A stretch of 64,000 nt of DNA from Caulobacter rhizosphaerae. GTDB lineage: Bacteria > Pseudomonadota > Alphaproteobacteria > Caulobacterales > Caulobacteraceae. How positions within the stretch are numbered: the stretch's first letter is position 1; the number at the start of each line of letters is the position of its first letter. The notes below the pieces were generated by a model, which saw only the letters and a list, made by a program, of their open reading frames with translations, was not told the DNA's origin and did not search any database. The translations under genes were made by a program, and so were the position numbers. Positions 28,326 to 37,984 of the stretch are shown piece after piece. Location of the stretch: assembly GCF_010977555.1 (NCBI RefSeq), contig NZ_CP048815.1:4022501-4086500 (forward strand), read 5' to 3'.

Positions 28326-28503
28326 CGAGCCGCAATTCGGCCGCCGTACTCTGCTGCAGTTCCCCGGAGCCAGCCTCACCGTCCTCGGCGCGGCGTCCCT
28401 GTCCTTCAGCCGCCCTCATCTACCGCAGCCCACGCGGCGAGTTCACGTCCGCGGAGGCTCGCGCGATATGACCACCGATCCGCTCCAGAGGATGACACGA
28501 TGA
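28315..28503 (+). pseudogene. Tat-leader stub, probable remnant of an exported protein gene
   Basis: 62-codon frame overlapping the MFS stop and ending in an ATGA overlap with the aldo/keto reductase start. It opens with a twin-arginine-like leader (FGRRTLLQFPGASLTVLGAA) but has no mature domain afterwards, only basic, low-complexity residues. It looks like a Tat-exported protein gene whose body was deleted, leaving the ends joined to its neighbours. It could also be a genuine small translated linker. Confidence 0.4.
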
Positions 28504-29390
28504 TCCTGCAAGAAACGTTCGGCCTCGCCAACGGGGTGAGGATTCCAAAGCTTGGCCTCGGCACCTGGCGGATCGCCGACGACGAGGTCGCACGCGTCGT
28601 GCGCGAGGCCATCGACATCGGCTATCGCCACATCGACACCGCCCAGGCCTACGCCAATGAGCGCGGCGTCGGAGAAGGGCTTCGCGCCAGCGGTGTTCCC
28701 CGCGACGAGGTCTTCGTGACCACCAAGCTGGTCGCCGAGTGCAAGCGCTATTCGGAGGCCAAGGACCGCATCGACCGTTCGCTGGCGACTCTGGATCTGG
28801 ACCACATCGACCTGATGCTGATCCACAGCCCTCAGCCGTGGGCGGAGTTCAGGGAGGGCGAGCACTTCTTCGAAGGCAATCTGGAAGCCTGGCGTGCGCT
28901 GGAAGAGGCCTACAGCGCGGGCAAGCTCCGCGCGATCGGCGTATCCAACTTCGAGCGCGCGGACCTCGACAACCTGCTCGACAACGGCGGCGTCAAGCCG
29001 ATGGTCAATCAGGTTCTGGCCCATGTCGGCGCCACGCCGTTCGATCTGATCGACTATGCGCGCTCCAAAGGCGTCCTGGTCGAAGCCTACTCGCCCGTCG
29101 CCCATGGCGCCCTGGTCGACAACGCCGAACTTGGCGCCCTCGCCGGGAAATACGGCGTCAGCGTCCCGCAACTTTGCATTCGCTATTGCCTCCAGCTCGG
29201 TCTTTTGCCGCTCCCCAAGACCGCCAACGCAGCGCACATGCGCAGCAACGCGGCTGTGGCCTTCGAAATCTCCGACGCCGACCTCGAGACCCTGAAGAAC
29301 GCCAAGGGCGACACGGACTATGGGGCGGCCGGCGCCTTCCCCGTCTTCGGAAAAAAGCGCGAAATCCAGGGCGACGCGCCGTCCGCCTGA
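28500..29390 (+). CDS. Aldo/keto reductase
   Basis: 296-aa NAD(P)H-dependent oxidoreductase of the 2,5-diketogluconate reductase-like group. The catalytic tetrad is present: Asp and Tyr in HIDTAQAYANE, Lys in VFVTTKL, His in LMLIHSPQPW. Cofactor-binding residues lie in LLPLPKTANAAHMRSN. Cytosolic, reducing small aldehydes or ketones; the substrate is unknown. AGAGGA lies eight bases before the ATG. Confidence 0.92.
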   Translation: MILQETFGLANGVRIPKLGLGTWRIADDEVARVVREAIDIGYRHIDTAQAYANERGVGEGLRASGVPRDEVFVTTKLVAECKRYSEAKDRIDRSLATLDLDHIDLMLIHSPQPWAEFREGEHFFEGNLEAWRALEEAYSAGKLRAIGVSNFERADLDNLLDNGGVKPMVNQVLAHVGATPFDLIDYARSKGVLVEAYSPVAHGALVDNAELGALAGKYGVSVPQLCIRYCLQLGLLPLPKTANAAHMRSNAAVAFEISDADLETLKNAKGDTDYGAAGAFPVFGKKREIQGDAPSA

Positions 29391-29442
29391 CAAGGAGAGC
29401 GTCACGGACGGCTGGTCCTTCAGCAGGCGATTTTGAACCCGC

Positions 29443-30030
29443 TTAAGCAGCCGGAGCGTAACGGCTCACCACGACGCCGCATTCATAGGCCCTTGAGCCG
29501 AGCAGGCGGAGCCCGCCGAAGCCAGCCTGGTCGAAGATGCGGGTTCCACCGCCAAGGACAGCCGGATTGATGTAGAGTTGGAACTCGTCCACCAGTCCGT
29601 CCGCGATCAACGCCGAGGCGAAACCGGCGCCGCCGAAGACGGCGATGTCGCCGCCGTCCTGCGCCTTCAACGCGCCGACCTCCTTCGGCAGGTTTCCGCT
29701 TCTGACCTCCGTACGCTCCCATCGGGACGTCGCCAGCCTGTCGCTCGGTACGACCTTCCGCACGTCGACGATGCGCTGGGCGAACGCATAGAACGGGTCC
29801 TGCGGGTATCTGTTCGCCGCATTGCCCCAATGGGACAGATAGCCCTCCTCCGCCATCTTGCGGCTCAGCAATATGGTGTCGACGGACTGGAAGTGGGCGT
29901 TGAAATCTCGTTTCAACGCCTCGTCCCAACGGTTGTCGTCACCCCAGTTCCAAACCAGCCAATCGCGGTCACCGTCGGCGCCGACGAAGCCGTCGACCGA
30001 CATCTGCATCTGAAGAACGAGCTTTCTCAT
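29443..30030 (-). CDS. Dihydrofolate reductase-fold protein (RibD C-terminal family)
   Basis: 195-aa protein of the YyaP/RibD_C group: MRKLVLQMQMSVDGFVGA at the start, VDTILLSRKMAEEGY in the middle, and the DIAVFGGAGFASALIADGL..FQLYINPAVLGGGTRIF nucleotide-binding half. These are probably NADPH-dependent reductases, but no substrate is established. It is the last gene of a minus-strand group running from tetR. A fragment of a second member of the same family lies at 33277-33456. Confidence 0.88.
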   Translation of the reverse strand: MRKLVLQMQMSVDGFVGADGDRDWLVWNWGDDNRWDEALKRDFNAHFQSVDTILLSRKMAEEGYLSHWGNAANRYPQDPFYAFAQRIVDVRKVVPSDRLATSRWERTEVRSGNLPKEVGALKAQDGGDIAVFGGAGFASALIADGLVDEFQLYINPAVLGGGTRIFDQAGFGGLRLLGSRAYECGVVVSRYAPAA

Positions 30031-30066
30031 TTTCCGAATCCTCCAGGTCTATAATCGGTCGCCCGT

Positions 30067-30281
30067 TCAGGGGGCGCGCCATGACGCGCCGAAGATGTCT
30101 TCGGCCCAGCGTTCCAGTGTGATCGGGGGAACCGCTATCGCGCCGCCGACCCCGAACTGGGCGCTGTGGCGAAGAACTCGCAGCGTGTGGCCCGCGCGCT
30201 GATGACGAAGCGGCTTGTCTTGGAGCAATCCGGAGCCGATTGAGCCCTGGCGCCATGCCGGACCACTGGTGCCGGACGGCG
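30067..30281 (-). pseudogene. Possible C-terminal remnant of an NAD(P)-binding protein gene
   Basis: In the gap between the hydrolase and DHFR-like genes one minus-strand frame stays open to 30067 and ends TLERWAEDIFGASWRAP, which resembles the tail of NmrA-type NAD(P)-binding proteins. There is no start and no upstream domain. Weak evidence; it may be chance. Confidence 0.25.
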
Positions 30282-31235
30282 TCATCCAGGCTGGCCCGCC
30301 CAGAGCGTCTTCGCCTCGCTGGCCAGGATGTCGGGACGCTCTTCCGGCCAGAACAGCTTGCCGCCCTCGACGAGGCGGATACCGCGGGACTTGGGCAGGG
30401 TCCGGTCCAGCCACTCCGCCCACTGAACCGGGAAAAGAGGGTCTGCGGTTCCCCAGACCATACGGGCGGGAATGGCGGACCGACGCAGCGCCGGTTCGAT
30501 GGCGAGCAACGGGTTGGGCTCGAACGCCGCCAGGTAGCGGTTGAGCTGGGATCGGCGCTCGGGCGACGCCACGAGCGGCCTGAAGTAGTACTCCAGCGCA
30601 TCGTCGGAGAAACTCGCGGGATCGACATAGGCGCCGCCGCCGATGCCGTTGGCGGACCGGGCGTAGACCCGATCGTCCAGATGCAGCGCGATCTTCTGGT
30701 CGTAGACCCCGGCCCTGGCCTTGGCGATCGAGCCGGCCATCTGCGGCGGAGGACTGTTCTCGTGCACATCGCAGTTGGTGAGAAGCAGGGTTCGCACTCG
30801 CGCGGGATGCTGCGTGGCGAAAAGCTGCGCGATCGTGCCTCCGCTGTCGTTGGCGATCAGATCGACGGCGCCAACGGAAAGCCCGTCGAGCAAGGCGACC
30901 AGCATGTCGCTCTGGGCTTGCGGCGACAGGTCCTGCGTGTTCGAGACCTCGGTGTAGCCCAGCCCCATGAGGTCGGGTGCCAGGCATCGGCGTTGATCCG
31001 AGAGCCGATCCAGCGCGCCTCGCCACTGATACCCATTGAGCGGGAAGCCGTGGATGAAGAGCGCCACGGGCCCCACGCCCCGGTCCGCATAGGCGATCCG
31101 GCCTTGCGGCAAGTTCAGGCGCCTGAGCTTGGCCCTGAACCTGAGCACGTCCCGAGACGCCGCCGACGGCAACGGGCCGAAACCGTCACCGGAGGCTGCG
31201 GCGATCGCCGCGGTCAGAAAGCTGCGCCTATCCAT
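30282..31235 (-). CDS. Alpha/beta-hydrolase with Asp nucleophile, exported
   Basis: 317-aa hydrolase of the haloalkane dehalogenase/epoxide hydrolase-like branch. The N-terminus has a Tat-like leader (MDRRSFLTAAIAAASG). The core shows ALFIHGFPLNGYQWRG, then the nucleophile elbow LIANDSGGTIAQL with Asp instead of Ser, typical of dehalogenase relatives. Near the C-terminus the expected catalytic His position reads EGGKLFWPEERPD, that is Lys in place of His. Without the His it may bind rather than turn over, or another His may serve. It lies 81 bases after the SDR gene. Confidence 0.8.
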   Translation of the reverse strand: MDRRSFLTAAIAAASGDGFGPLPSAASRDVLRFRAKLRRLNLPQGRIAYADRGVGPVALFIHGFPLNGYQWRGALDRLSDQRRCLAPDLMGLGYTEVSNTQDLSPQAQSDMLVALLDGLSVGAVDLIANDSGGTIAQLFATQHPARVRTLLLTNCDVHENSPPPQMAGSIAKARAGVYDQKIALHLDDRVYARSANGIGGGAYVDPASFSDDALEYYFRPLVASPERRSQLNRYLAAFEPNPLLAIEPALRRSAIPARMVWGTADPLFPVQWAEWLDRTLPKSRGIRLVEGGKLFWPEERPDILASEAKTLWAGQPG

Positions 31236-31316
31236 CGCATCGCCCTTGGTCGTGAAACGGGAAACGGAGAACCCTTCGCCGGTCAGCGCTGGCGCCTGGA
31301 CGCCCGCATGCGACGG

Positions 31317-32057
31317 CTATTGCATCACCAGGCCGCCATCGACGGCGTACTGCGCTCCGGTGACGAACGTGGCGTCGTCGGAAAGAAGGAACAGGGCCAC
31401 GGCGGCCGCCTCGTCGGCGGTTCCAATGCGCGGCAAGGCCAGCCGGGCAATCACGTCGGCCTCGAACCGGTGACGGAATTCGTCGGCCATGAACGCGCGA
31501 AATTCCGTGTCGATCGGACCCGGCACGAGGCTGTTGACGCGAACGCCGCGCCCGCCCAGCGCGGACGCCCAGCATCGGACCAGGGCGAGCAGCGCCCCCT
31601 TTGTCGCGGCGTAGACGCTCGCCATGGCCGAGCCTTCGTAGACAGCCGTCGACGCGGTTACGACGACCGCCGCGCTGTCGGCGAGCAGATCCGAGAGCTG
31701 CGCCATCTCGAGCACAGGCCCCCGTACATTCGCGGCCATCATCCGATCGAAGAAGGCGGCGTCGATATCATCGATCGGACCGACCTCGGCATAGCCAGCG
31801 TTCAGCCACAGGCCGTGGATCGGACCGTCGTCAGCCACGACGCGGCGCAGTTCGGCCGCGTCCTCGGGCCGCGCCGCGTCGTTGGCCAGCACCAGACAGT
31901 GCGATGGAAGCGCCTCCCGCAACGCCGCGAGCCGCGACGCGTCCCGTCCCGTCGCGATGACCATGCCGCCCTCGGCGGCGATCCTGACGGCGCCGGCTCG
32001 GCCGATCCCGCTCGTGGCGCCCGTGATGACAATGCGTTTTCCGGCGAACCTTGACAC
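31317..32057 (-). CDS. Short-chain dehydrogenase/reductase
   Basis: 246-aa NAD(P)-dependent SDR with intact signatures: TGATSGIG near residue 12, LNAGYAEVG, the Ser around residue 137 and YAATK for catalysis, then PGPIDTEF. Cytosolic; substrate unknown. It sits between the arr and hydrolase genes on the minus strand with short gaps, so it is probably in the same TetR-controlled transcript. Confidence 0.92.
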   Translation of the reverse strand: MSRFAGKRIVITGATSGIGRAGAVRIAAEGGMVIATGRDASRLAALREALPSHCLVLANDAARPEDAAELRRVVADDGPIHGLWLNAGYAEVGPIDDIDAAFFDRMMAANVRGPVLEMAQLSDLLADSAAVVVTASTAVYEGSAMASVYAATKGALLALVRCWASALGGRGVRVNSLVPGPIDTEFRAFMADEFRHRFEADVIARLALPRIGTADEAAAVALFLLSDDATFVTGAQYAVDGGLVMQ

Positions 32058-32145
32058 GACGCTCTCCTGGTTCGGTTTGAGATCGCCTCCGCCCCGGAAC
32101 AGCCGGGTCGCCGAGCCGTCCCCGAGTTGATCGACTGTTGAGATT

Positions 32146-32562
32146 TCAGTCCTCGATGATCGTGGCGGAGCCTTCCTGGTTCAGTCGCTCAAGATTGTCT
32201 TTCATCTGAGCCAGCTGTTCGGGAGAATGGCCCACCCAGTCCTTGATCTCGCCGGTCACGCGCAGCGGATGCGCTGATCTGTAGGACGCCGTGACATTAC
32301 CGGGAAATCGCTTGTCGGTGAGATTGGGGTCGTCCTCGAAGGGACCGGTCGGCTCGACCGTATAGATCCGGCCTCGCCCCTCGCCTTTCGCAAGCTCGGC
32401 GCCCCAGGTCGCGGCCTCAAGCGTCGCGCTGAAGTAGATGTGCTTCAGCTCGCGCTCGACGAAATTGCTCTGGAACCCGGGGCTGAGCAGATCTCCGACG
32501 CGCAAGCTCGCTTTCGTTCCATGGTAGAAGACCGTTCCGGCGGGGACATCCTTGGCGTACAT
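32146..32562 (-). CDS. arr: NAD+-rifampin ADP-ribosyltransferase
   Basis: 138-aa Arr enzyme, which inactivates rifamycins by transferring ADP-ribose from NAD+ to the ansa-chain hydroxyl. Length equals the family norm. Signatures: FYHGTKASLRVGDLL at the start (His-Gly-Thr for NAD), IYFSATLEAATWGAELA, IYTVEPTGPFEDDPNLTDK, FPGNVTASYRS and PLRVTGEIKDWVGH. Arr genes occur both on integrons and as chromosomal copies in soil bacteria. No integron attC site or integrase is seen, so this is probably a chromosomal form. It starts 32 bases after the tetR stop. Confidence 0.95.
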   Translation of the reverse strand: MYAKDVPAGTVFYHGTKASLRVGDLLSPGFQSNFVERELKHIYFSATLEAATWGAELAKGEGRGRIYTVEPTGPFEDDPNLTDKRFPGNVTASYRSAHPLRVTGEIKDWVGHSPEQLAQMKDNLERLNQEGSATIIED

Positions 32563-32594
32563 GGGCTTGTCGGCTCCTGGTCTGTCCGGGGAGG

Positions 32595-33158
32595 TTAGGC
32601 GGTGGCGCGGGGTTGGCGGACGCAGAGCCCGTCGATGTAGAAATCGAGGTGCCTATGGGCGAGCGCGCGCTCCTCGCCCGGCGGCAATCCCACCGCCAGG
32701 GGCCGCGCGAAGCGGATCAAGGCGAAGACGATGTCGCGCTCGGAGAAATCGGAACGGAGCGGACCGTCCCGGACGGCCCCGCTGACGAGGGTCTGCATGA
32801 GCTTCACGGCGCGGGCGTGAAGATCGGGCCAGTCTCGCCTCTCCAAAAGCGGATGAATGATGTTCACCGCCCCGATCCCGTTATCGAGCGCCACGTGCAT
32901 GTATCGGCGGAGCGCATCGACGCCGTCTGGAACCGTCTCGACCAGGTCCTCTCCAGCACTGATGCTCCTTTCCAGCACGTGACGGACGGCGGCGTGAAGA
33001 AGGGACTGCCGGTCCGGGAAGTGCCTGTAGAGGGTTCCAATCCCGACGCCGGCCCGTGCGGCGACGGCGTCCCGGGCGGGCTCGCCGCCGACTTCAAGAA
33101 CGAGCTCGACGGCGACCTCGATAAGCCGTTCCCGGTTCTTTCGCGCATCGGCCCGCAT
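32595..33158 (-). CDS. TetR-family repressor
   Basis: 187-aa regulator. Residues about 10-55 are the TetR HTH (ARAGVGIGTLYRHFPDRQSL); the rest is a helical ligand domain. The ATG at 33158 is chosen because GGGAGG lies five bases upstream; an ATG at 33176 is possible. A palindrome at 33203-33229 upstream is its likely operator. It heads a minus-strand group tetR-arr-SDR-hydrolase-DHFR-like, so a small molecule, perhaps a natural antibiotic, may induce the set (inference). Confidence 0.9.
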   Translation of the reverse strand: MRADARKNRERLIEVAVELVLEVGGEPARDAVAARAGVGIGTLYRHFPDRQSLLHAAVRHVLERSISAGEDLVETVPDGVDALRRYMHVALDNGIGAVNIIHPLLERRDWPDLHARAVKLMQTLVSGAVRDGPLRSDFSERDIVFALIRFARPLAVGLPPGEERALAHRHLDFYIDGLCVRQPRATA

Positions 33159-33202
33159 CGCCGCCTCCCGTCCCATTCCTGACGATCGAGTTGATGCAGA
33201 CA

Positions 33203-33229
33203 TTAAACGGAGCATATTCCTCCGCTTAA
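33203..33229. promoter_or_regulatory. TetR operator palindrome
   Basis: TTAAACGGAG and CTCCGCTTAA form a 10-base inverted repeat (one mismatch) with a 7-base spacer, centred about 58 bases upstream of the tetR start. The GGAG...CTCC form is common for TetR operators. Confidence 0.7.
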
Positions 33230-33276
33230 CGTGGTGTCAAGGTGACCCCGACGCTGGGGCCGGCCTTGGTTTTTCG

Positions 33277-33456
33277 ATGCTCAATGCCAGCCCCACGCTT
33301 AGCTTGATCGACGAACACCACCTTCTCGTTCATCCGATGATACTTGGCGGCGGTACGCGGCTGTTCGAAGAAGAAGGCCTGCGCACCAGTCCTGGGTGCG
33401 TGGACGTCGAACCGTTCGAAAGCGGGATTACCAGGACGGTCTATCAGCGCCTGTAA
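33277..33456 (+). pseudogene. C-terminal fragment of a RibD_C/DHFR-like reductase gene
   Basis: Plus-strand frame from 33277 encodes only about 59 residues: LIDEHHLLVHPMILGGGTRL then FEEE and a tail VEPFESGITRTVYQRL ending at TAA 33454-33456. This is the conserved C-terminal third of the family, with GGGTRLF intact. The nucleotide-binding N-terminal part is absent; upstream is the tetR operator. It differs from the intact DHFR-like protein at 29443, so it is a remnant of another gene. Confidence 0.65.
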
Positions 33457-33520
33457 GGACGTCGATCCGATGGCGCGTGCGAGCGAGCCAGCACCGGCCC
33501 CTCTCTCGGTCGTTCGGCGC

Positions 33521-34480
33521 CTACTCGGACACCGCCGGCGTGCTGCCGACGCGGCGCGTCGCCTTCATGACGGGAGCACCGCTCCGGATGGTGTCGATCA
33601 GGGCGCGGAGCGGCGGCGCCATTCTCCGTTGCGCCGGATAGCAGAGGTAATAACCCGGAAAGGGCGCGGACCAGGCTTCGAGCAGTGGAACGAGCGTCCC
33701 CTGAAGGACGTGGGGCGCGATCAGCTGTTGGCTGGCGAAGGCGACGCCGACCCCTTCGAGCGCAGCTTGCACCCCAAAGTCCTTGAGGTTGGAGATCAAG
33801 GGACCGTCGACGGCGACCTCGAACCACTTGCCGTTCTCCATGAACTCCCACTTGTAGGGCGACTTGTGTCCGGGCCAGCGCCAACCGATGCAGCGATGGG
33901 CCAGCAGGTCGCGTGGATGCGCCGGCGTGCCGTGACGGGCGAGATAGTCGGGAGAAGCCACGGCCGTCTGGCGCAGATCCGGGCCGAGTTTCACCGCGAC
34001 GAGGTCCTTGTCGATGACCTCGCCGAGCCGAATAGCGACGTCATAGCCGTTGGCGACGATGTCCACCACGGCGTCGTCGAGGGTGACATCCAGGATTACG
34101 TGCGGAAAAGCGTCGCTGAAGGCGCGCAGGATCGGCGTCAGATAGAGTCCCGCCGCCGCCCGGAAGCAGTGCAGGCGCACGACGCCGGCCGGCTCGGCTC
34201 GGCGCTCTCGGGTTTCGCCCAGCGCCTGCGCCAACGCCTCGACGTTGGGCCGAACCCGATCGAACAGTTGGGCGCCCGCGTCCGTGAGGGAGACGCTACG
34301 GGTCGTCCGGTTGAACAGGCTGACCCCGACCTGCTCCTCGAGCGCGCGGACCATCTGGCTCAGCGCCGAGGAGGACACGCCAAGGCTCTCGGCCGCGCGA
34401 CTGAAGCTCAGCGAACCGGCGACCGCCACGAAGGCGCGGAGCTGGTTGAAGTCACCGGCAGACGGAAGAGGCGTATTCAT
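33521..34480 (-). CDS. LysR-family transcriptional regulator
   Basis: 319-aa regulator. HTH at about residues 15-65 (FSRAAESLGVSSSALSQMVR and GVSLFNRTTRSVSLTDAG), then a substrate-binding effector domain (VVRLHCFRAAAG, YDVAIRLGEV). It is divergent from the NTF2-like gene at 34594 with a 113-base gap, the classic arrangement for a LysR target. The effector is unknown. Confidence 0.92.
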   Translation of the reverse strand: MNTPLPSAGDFNQLRAFVAVAGSLSFSRAAESLGVSSSALSQMVRALEEQVGVSLFNRTTRSVSLTDAGAQLFDRVRPNVEALAQALGETRERRAEPAGVVRLHCFRAAAGLYLTPILRAFSDAFPHVILDVTLDDAVVDIVANGYDVAIRLGEVIDKDLVAVKLGPDLRQTAVASPDYLARHGTPAHPRDLLAHRCIGWRWPGHKSPYKWEFMENGKWFEVAVDGPLISNLKDFGVQAALEGVGVAFASQQLIAPHVLQGTLVPLLEAWSAPFPGYYLCYPAQRRMAPPLRALIDTIRSGAPVMKATRRVGSTPAVSE

Positions 34481-34593
34481 GGTCGCCCGTAATTGGTTAG
34501 GTCAGCTTACAAGGCTGGTTAGCGCGCGCAGGCTAAACATCGACAAGCCCTTCTTTAAACCAAGCGAGCCGCTGGATTTGAAGGAAAGCCGCC

Positions 34594-34989
34594 ATGACGC
34601 CGTTGAACACACCGCCGAAGCAAAACCTAGCTGGGCTGATCGCCCTGGCGCAAACCTACTTCGACGCCGCCTACGAAATGGACGCCGGCAAGTTCGCGCC
34701 CCTCTTTAGTCCGGCCGCGTCCATAACCCGGCGGGGCGACGACGATAGCGTGCTGGTCACCCCCCTGCCCGCCTGGCTCGACGCGGTCAGGAGCCTGACC
34801 TCGCCCCGGGACGCCGGCGTCGCGCGCGCTGACGAGATCCTCGCCATCGTGACCACGCACGACATGGCGTTGCTCAAGCTCCGTTTGCGGATGCCGTCGC
34901 GTAACGTCACAGACCTGCTATCCTGCTTCAACTTCGGCGCTGGCTGGCAGATCGTTCAGAAGGTGTTCACCGCCGAGGTCCAGGACTGA
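34594..34989 (+). CDS. NTF2-like protein (SnoaL/lumazine-binding-like)
   Basis: 131-aa single-domain protein with the NTF2-like cone fold pattern: an N-terminal helix (LIALAQTYFDAAYEMDAGKF), the LFSPAASITRR strand, and a C-terminal FGAGWQIVQKVFTAE strand pair. Members range from ketosteroid isomerases to binding proteins; no catalytic set can be assigned. It is divergent from the LysR gene, which probably regulates it. Confidence 0.8.
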   Translation: MTPLNTPPKQNLAGLIALAQTYFDAAYEMDAGKFAPLFSPAASITRRGDDDSVLVTPLPAWLDAVRSLTSPRDAGVARADEILAIVTTHDMALLKLRLRMPSRNVTDLLSCFNFGAGWQIVQKVFTAEVQD

Positions 34990-35094
34990 CCGAGCGCCCG
35001 TAACTAACATCACCGACCGATCGACGGCTGGATCCGGGCCTCGCCTCGCTCGGCAGCCTTCCAGCGCACGATCGGCTCTGCGACCGCGGCGTGA

Positions 35095-35238
35095 TCCCGC
35101 CAGGTGCAGGACCCGCCAGAACCGCTTGCCGCGGCCCACGAAGTGATGGCCCGCCGCAGCCGCGGAAAGTCCGGGGTTCAGCCCGCGGAAGGTGAGACCC
35201 AGGCCCGGCGCGACGATGTCGGGGAGCGGTTTTTCCAT
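35095..35238 (-). pseudogene. mug: N-terminal fragment of mismatch uracil-DNA glycosylase (Mug)
   Basis: 48 codons from ATG 35238 match the start of Mug: LPDIVAPGLGLTFRGLNPGL with the Asn-containing NPG active-site motif, then GHHFVGRGKRFWRVLHLAG. After that the similarity stops and the frame continues into unrelated Arg-rich sequence; an overlapping frame (HAAVAEPIVRWKAAERGEAR) may be the tail of another gene joined by deletion. Intact Mug needs about 160 residues, so this is inactive. It begins 11 bases past the Mpg gene stop. Confidence 0.7.
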
Positions 35239-35248
35239 GGGTGCGGGC

Positions 35249-35857
35249 CTACAGGTTGAGCGGCCTGGGGCCGCTGACGAACCGATTGCCTCGAACATAG
35301 AAGCGCAGCGGGCGGTCCGCCTCGCGCGAAAGGCCGATCCTCACGCCCCGCCCGATTTCGCCGAAATCGCCCTCGCTCTCGGGGTCGTCCTGGGCCAACC
35401 ATAGAGGGCCTTCCTGGCAAAGATCCAGTCCGTCGGCCCAGGGACCGATCTCCAGCGCCTGGGCCAGGCGTCCAGGCCCTCGCGTCAGGTCCCGCAGTCG
35501 CTCTGTCCGCCGGTTGCGCTGCATGATCGCCACCCCATCCCGCGGTTCCAGGGCCCGGATCAGGACCCCGGCCCCGACCCCGGCCGCCTCGCTGGAGACG
35601 TTCAGCATGTAGGCGCTGCCGTAGCTGAGATAGATGTAGGCATGGCCGGGCTCGAGAAACAGCGAGCGGGTGCGCGGCGTCATGCCGCGATAGGCATGGC
35701 CGGCGGCGTCGCCCACCCCATAGGCCTCGGTTTCGACGATGGCGCCGCTGAGAACGCCTTCCGGCGTCTCGCGCACCACCACCTTGCCGATCAGGAAGCG
35801 CGCCAGGGCGACCGTGTCGACCGGCAGCTCCGAGCGGACGAGGGGTCGATATCCCAT
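35249..35857 (-). CDS. mpg: 3-methyladenine DNA glycosylase (AAG/Mpg family)
   Basis: 202-aa base-excision repair enzyme that removes alkylated purines. The AAG fold motifs are present: LARFLIGKVVVRE, the catalytic Glu in IVETEAYG, HAYRGMTPRTRSLFLEPGHA, IYLSYGSAYMLN, and LTRGPGRLAQALEI. Length fits the bacterial family. It overlaps no neighbour. Downstream lies the truncated mug, so two glycosylase genes once formed a pair. Confidence 0.93.
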   Translation of the reverse strand: MGYRPLVRSELPVDTVALARFLIGKVVVRETPEGVLSGAIVETEAYGVGDAAGHAYRGMTPRTRSLFLEPGHAYIYLSYGSAYMLNVSSEAAGVGAGVLIRALEPRDGVAIMQRNRRTERLRDLTRGPGRLAQALEIGPWADGLDLCQEGPLWLAQDDPESEGDFGEIGRGVRIGLSREADRPLRFYVRGNRFVSGPRPLNL

Positions 35858-35979
35858 GCCGAAGCGCTCCTTTCCGTCGAAAGACCCGGATTTAACGGTC
35901 CTTTCAATACGAGCTGCGCATATGGCGACAGCGAAGCTGTTTCCCAGGGCGTCGCTCGTAACCTCGTAAGGGTATCCGC

Positions 35980-37902
<1,923 letters not shown>

Positions 37903-37984
37903 TCAACGCCAAGGCGTGCGATCTTTACCCGCCCTTCGCACATCTTCCGGCATGATGCGGCAACAGTAATCATCCGGCGATTTC

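Noticed and set aside
33344-34492. A 382-codon plus-strand frame opposite the LysR gene
   Set aside because: It is an antisense shadow; only its first part overlaps the true DHFR-like fragment, which is in a different frame.
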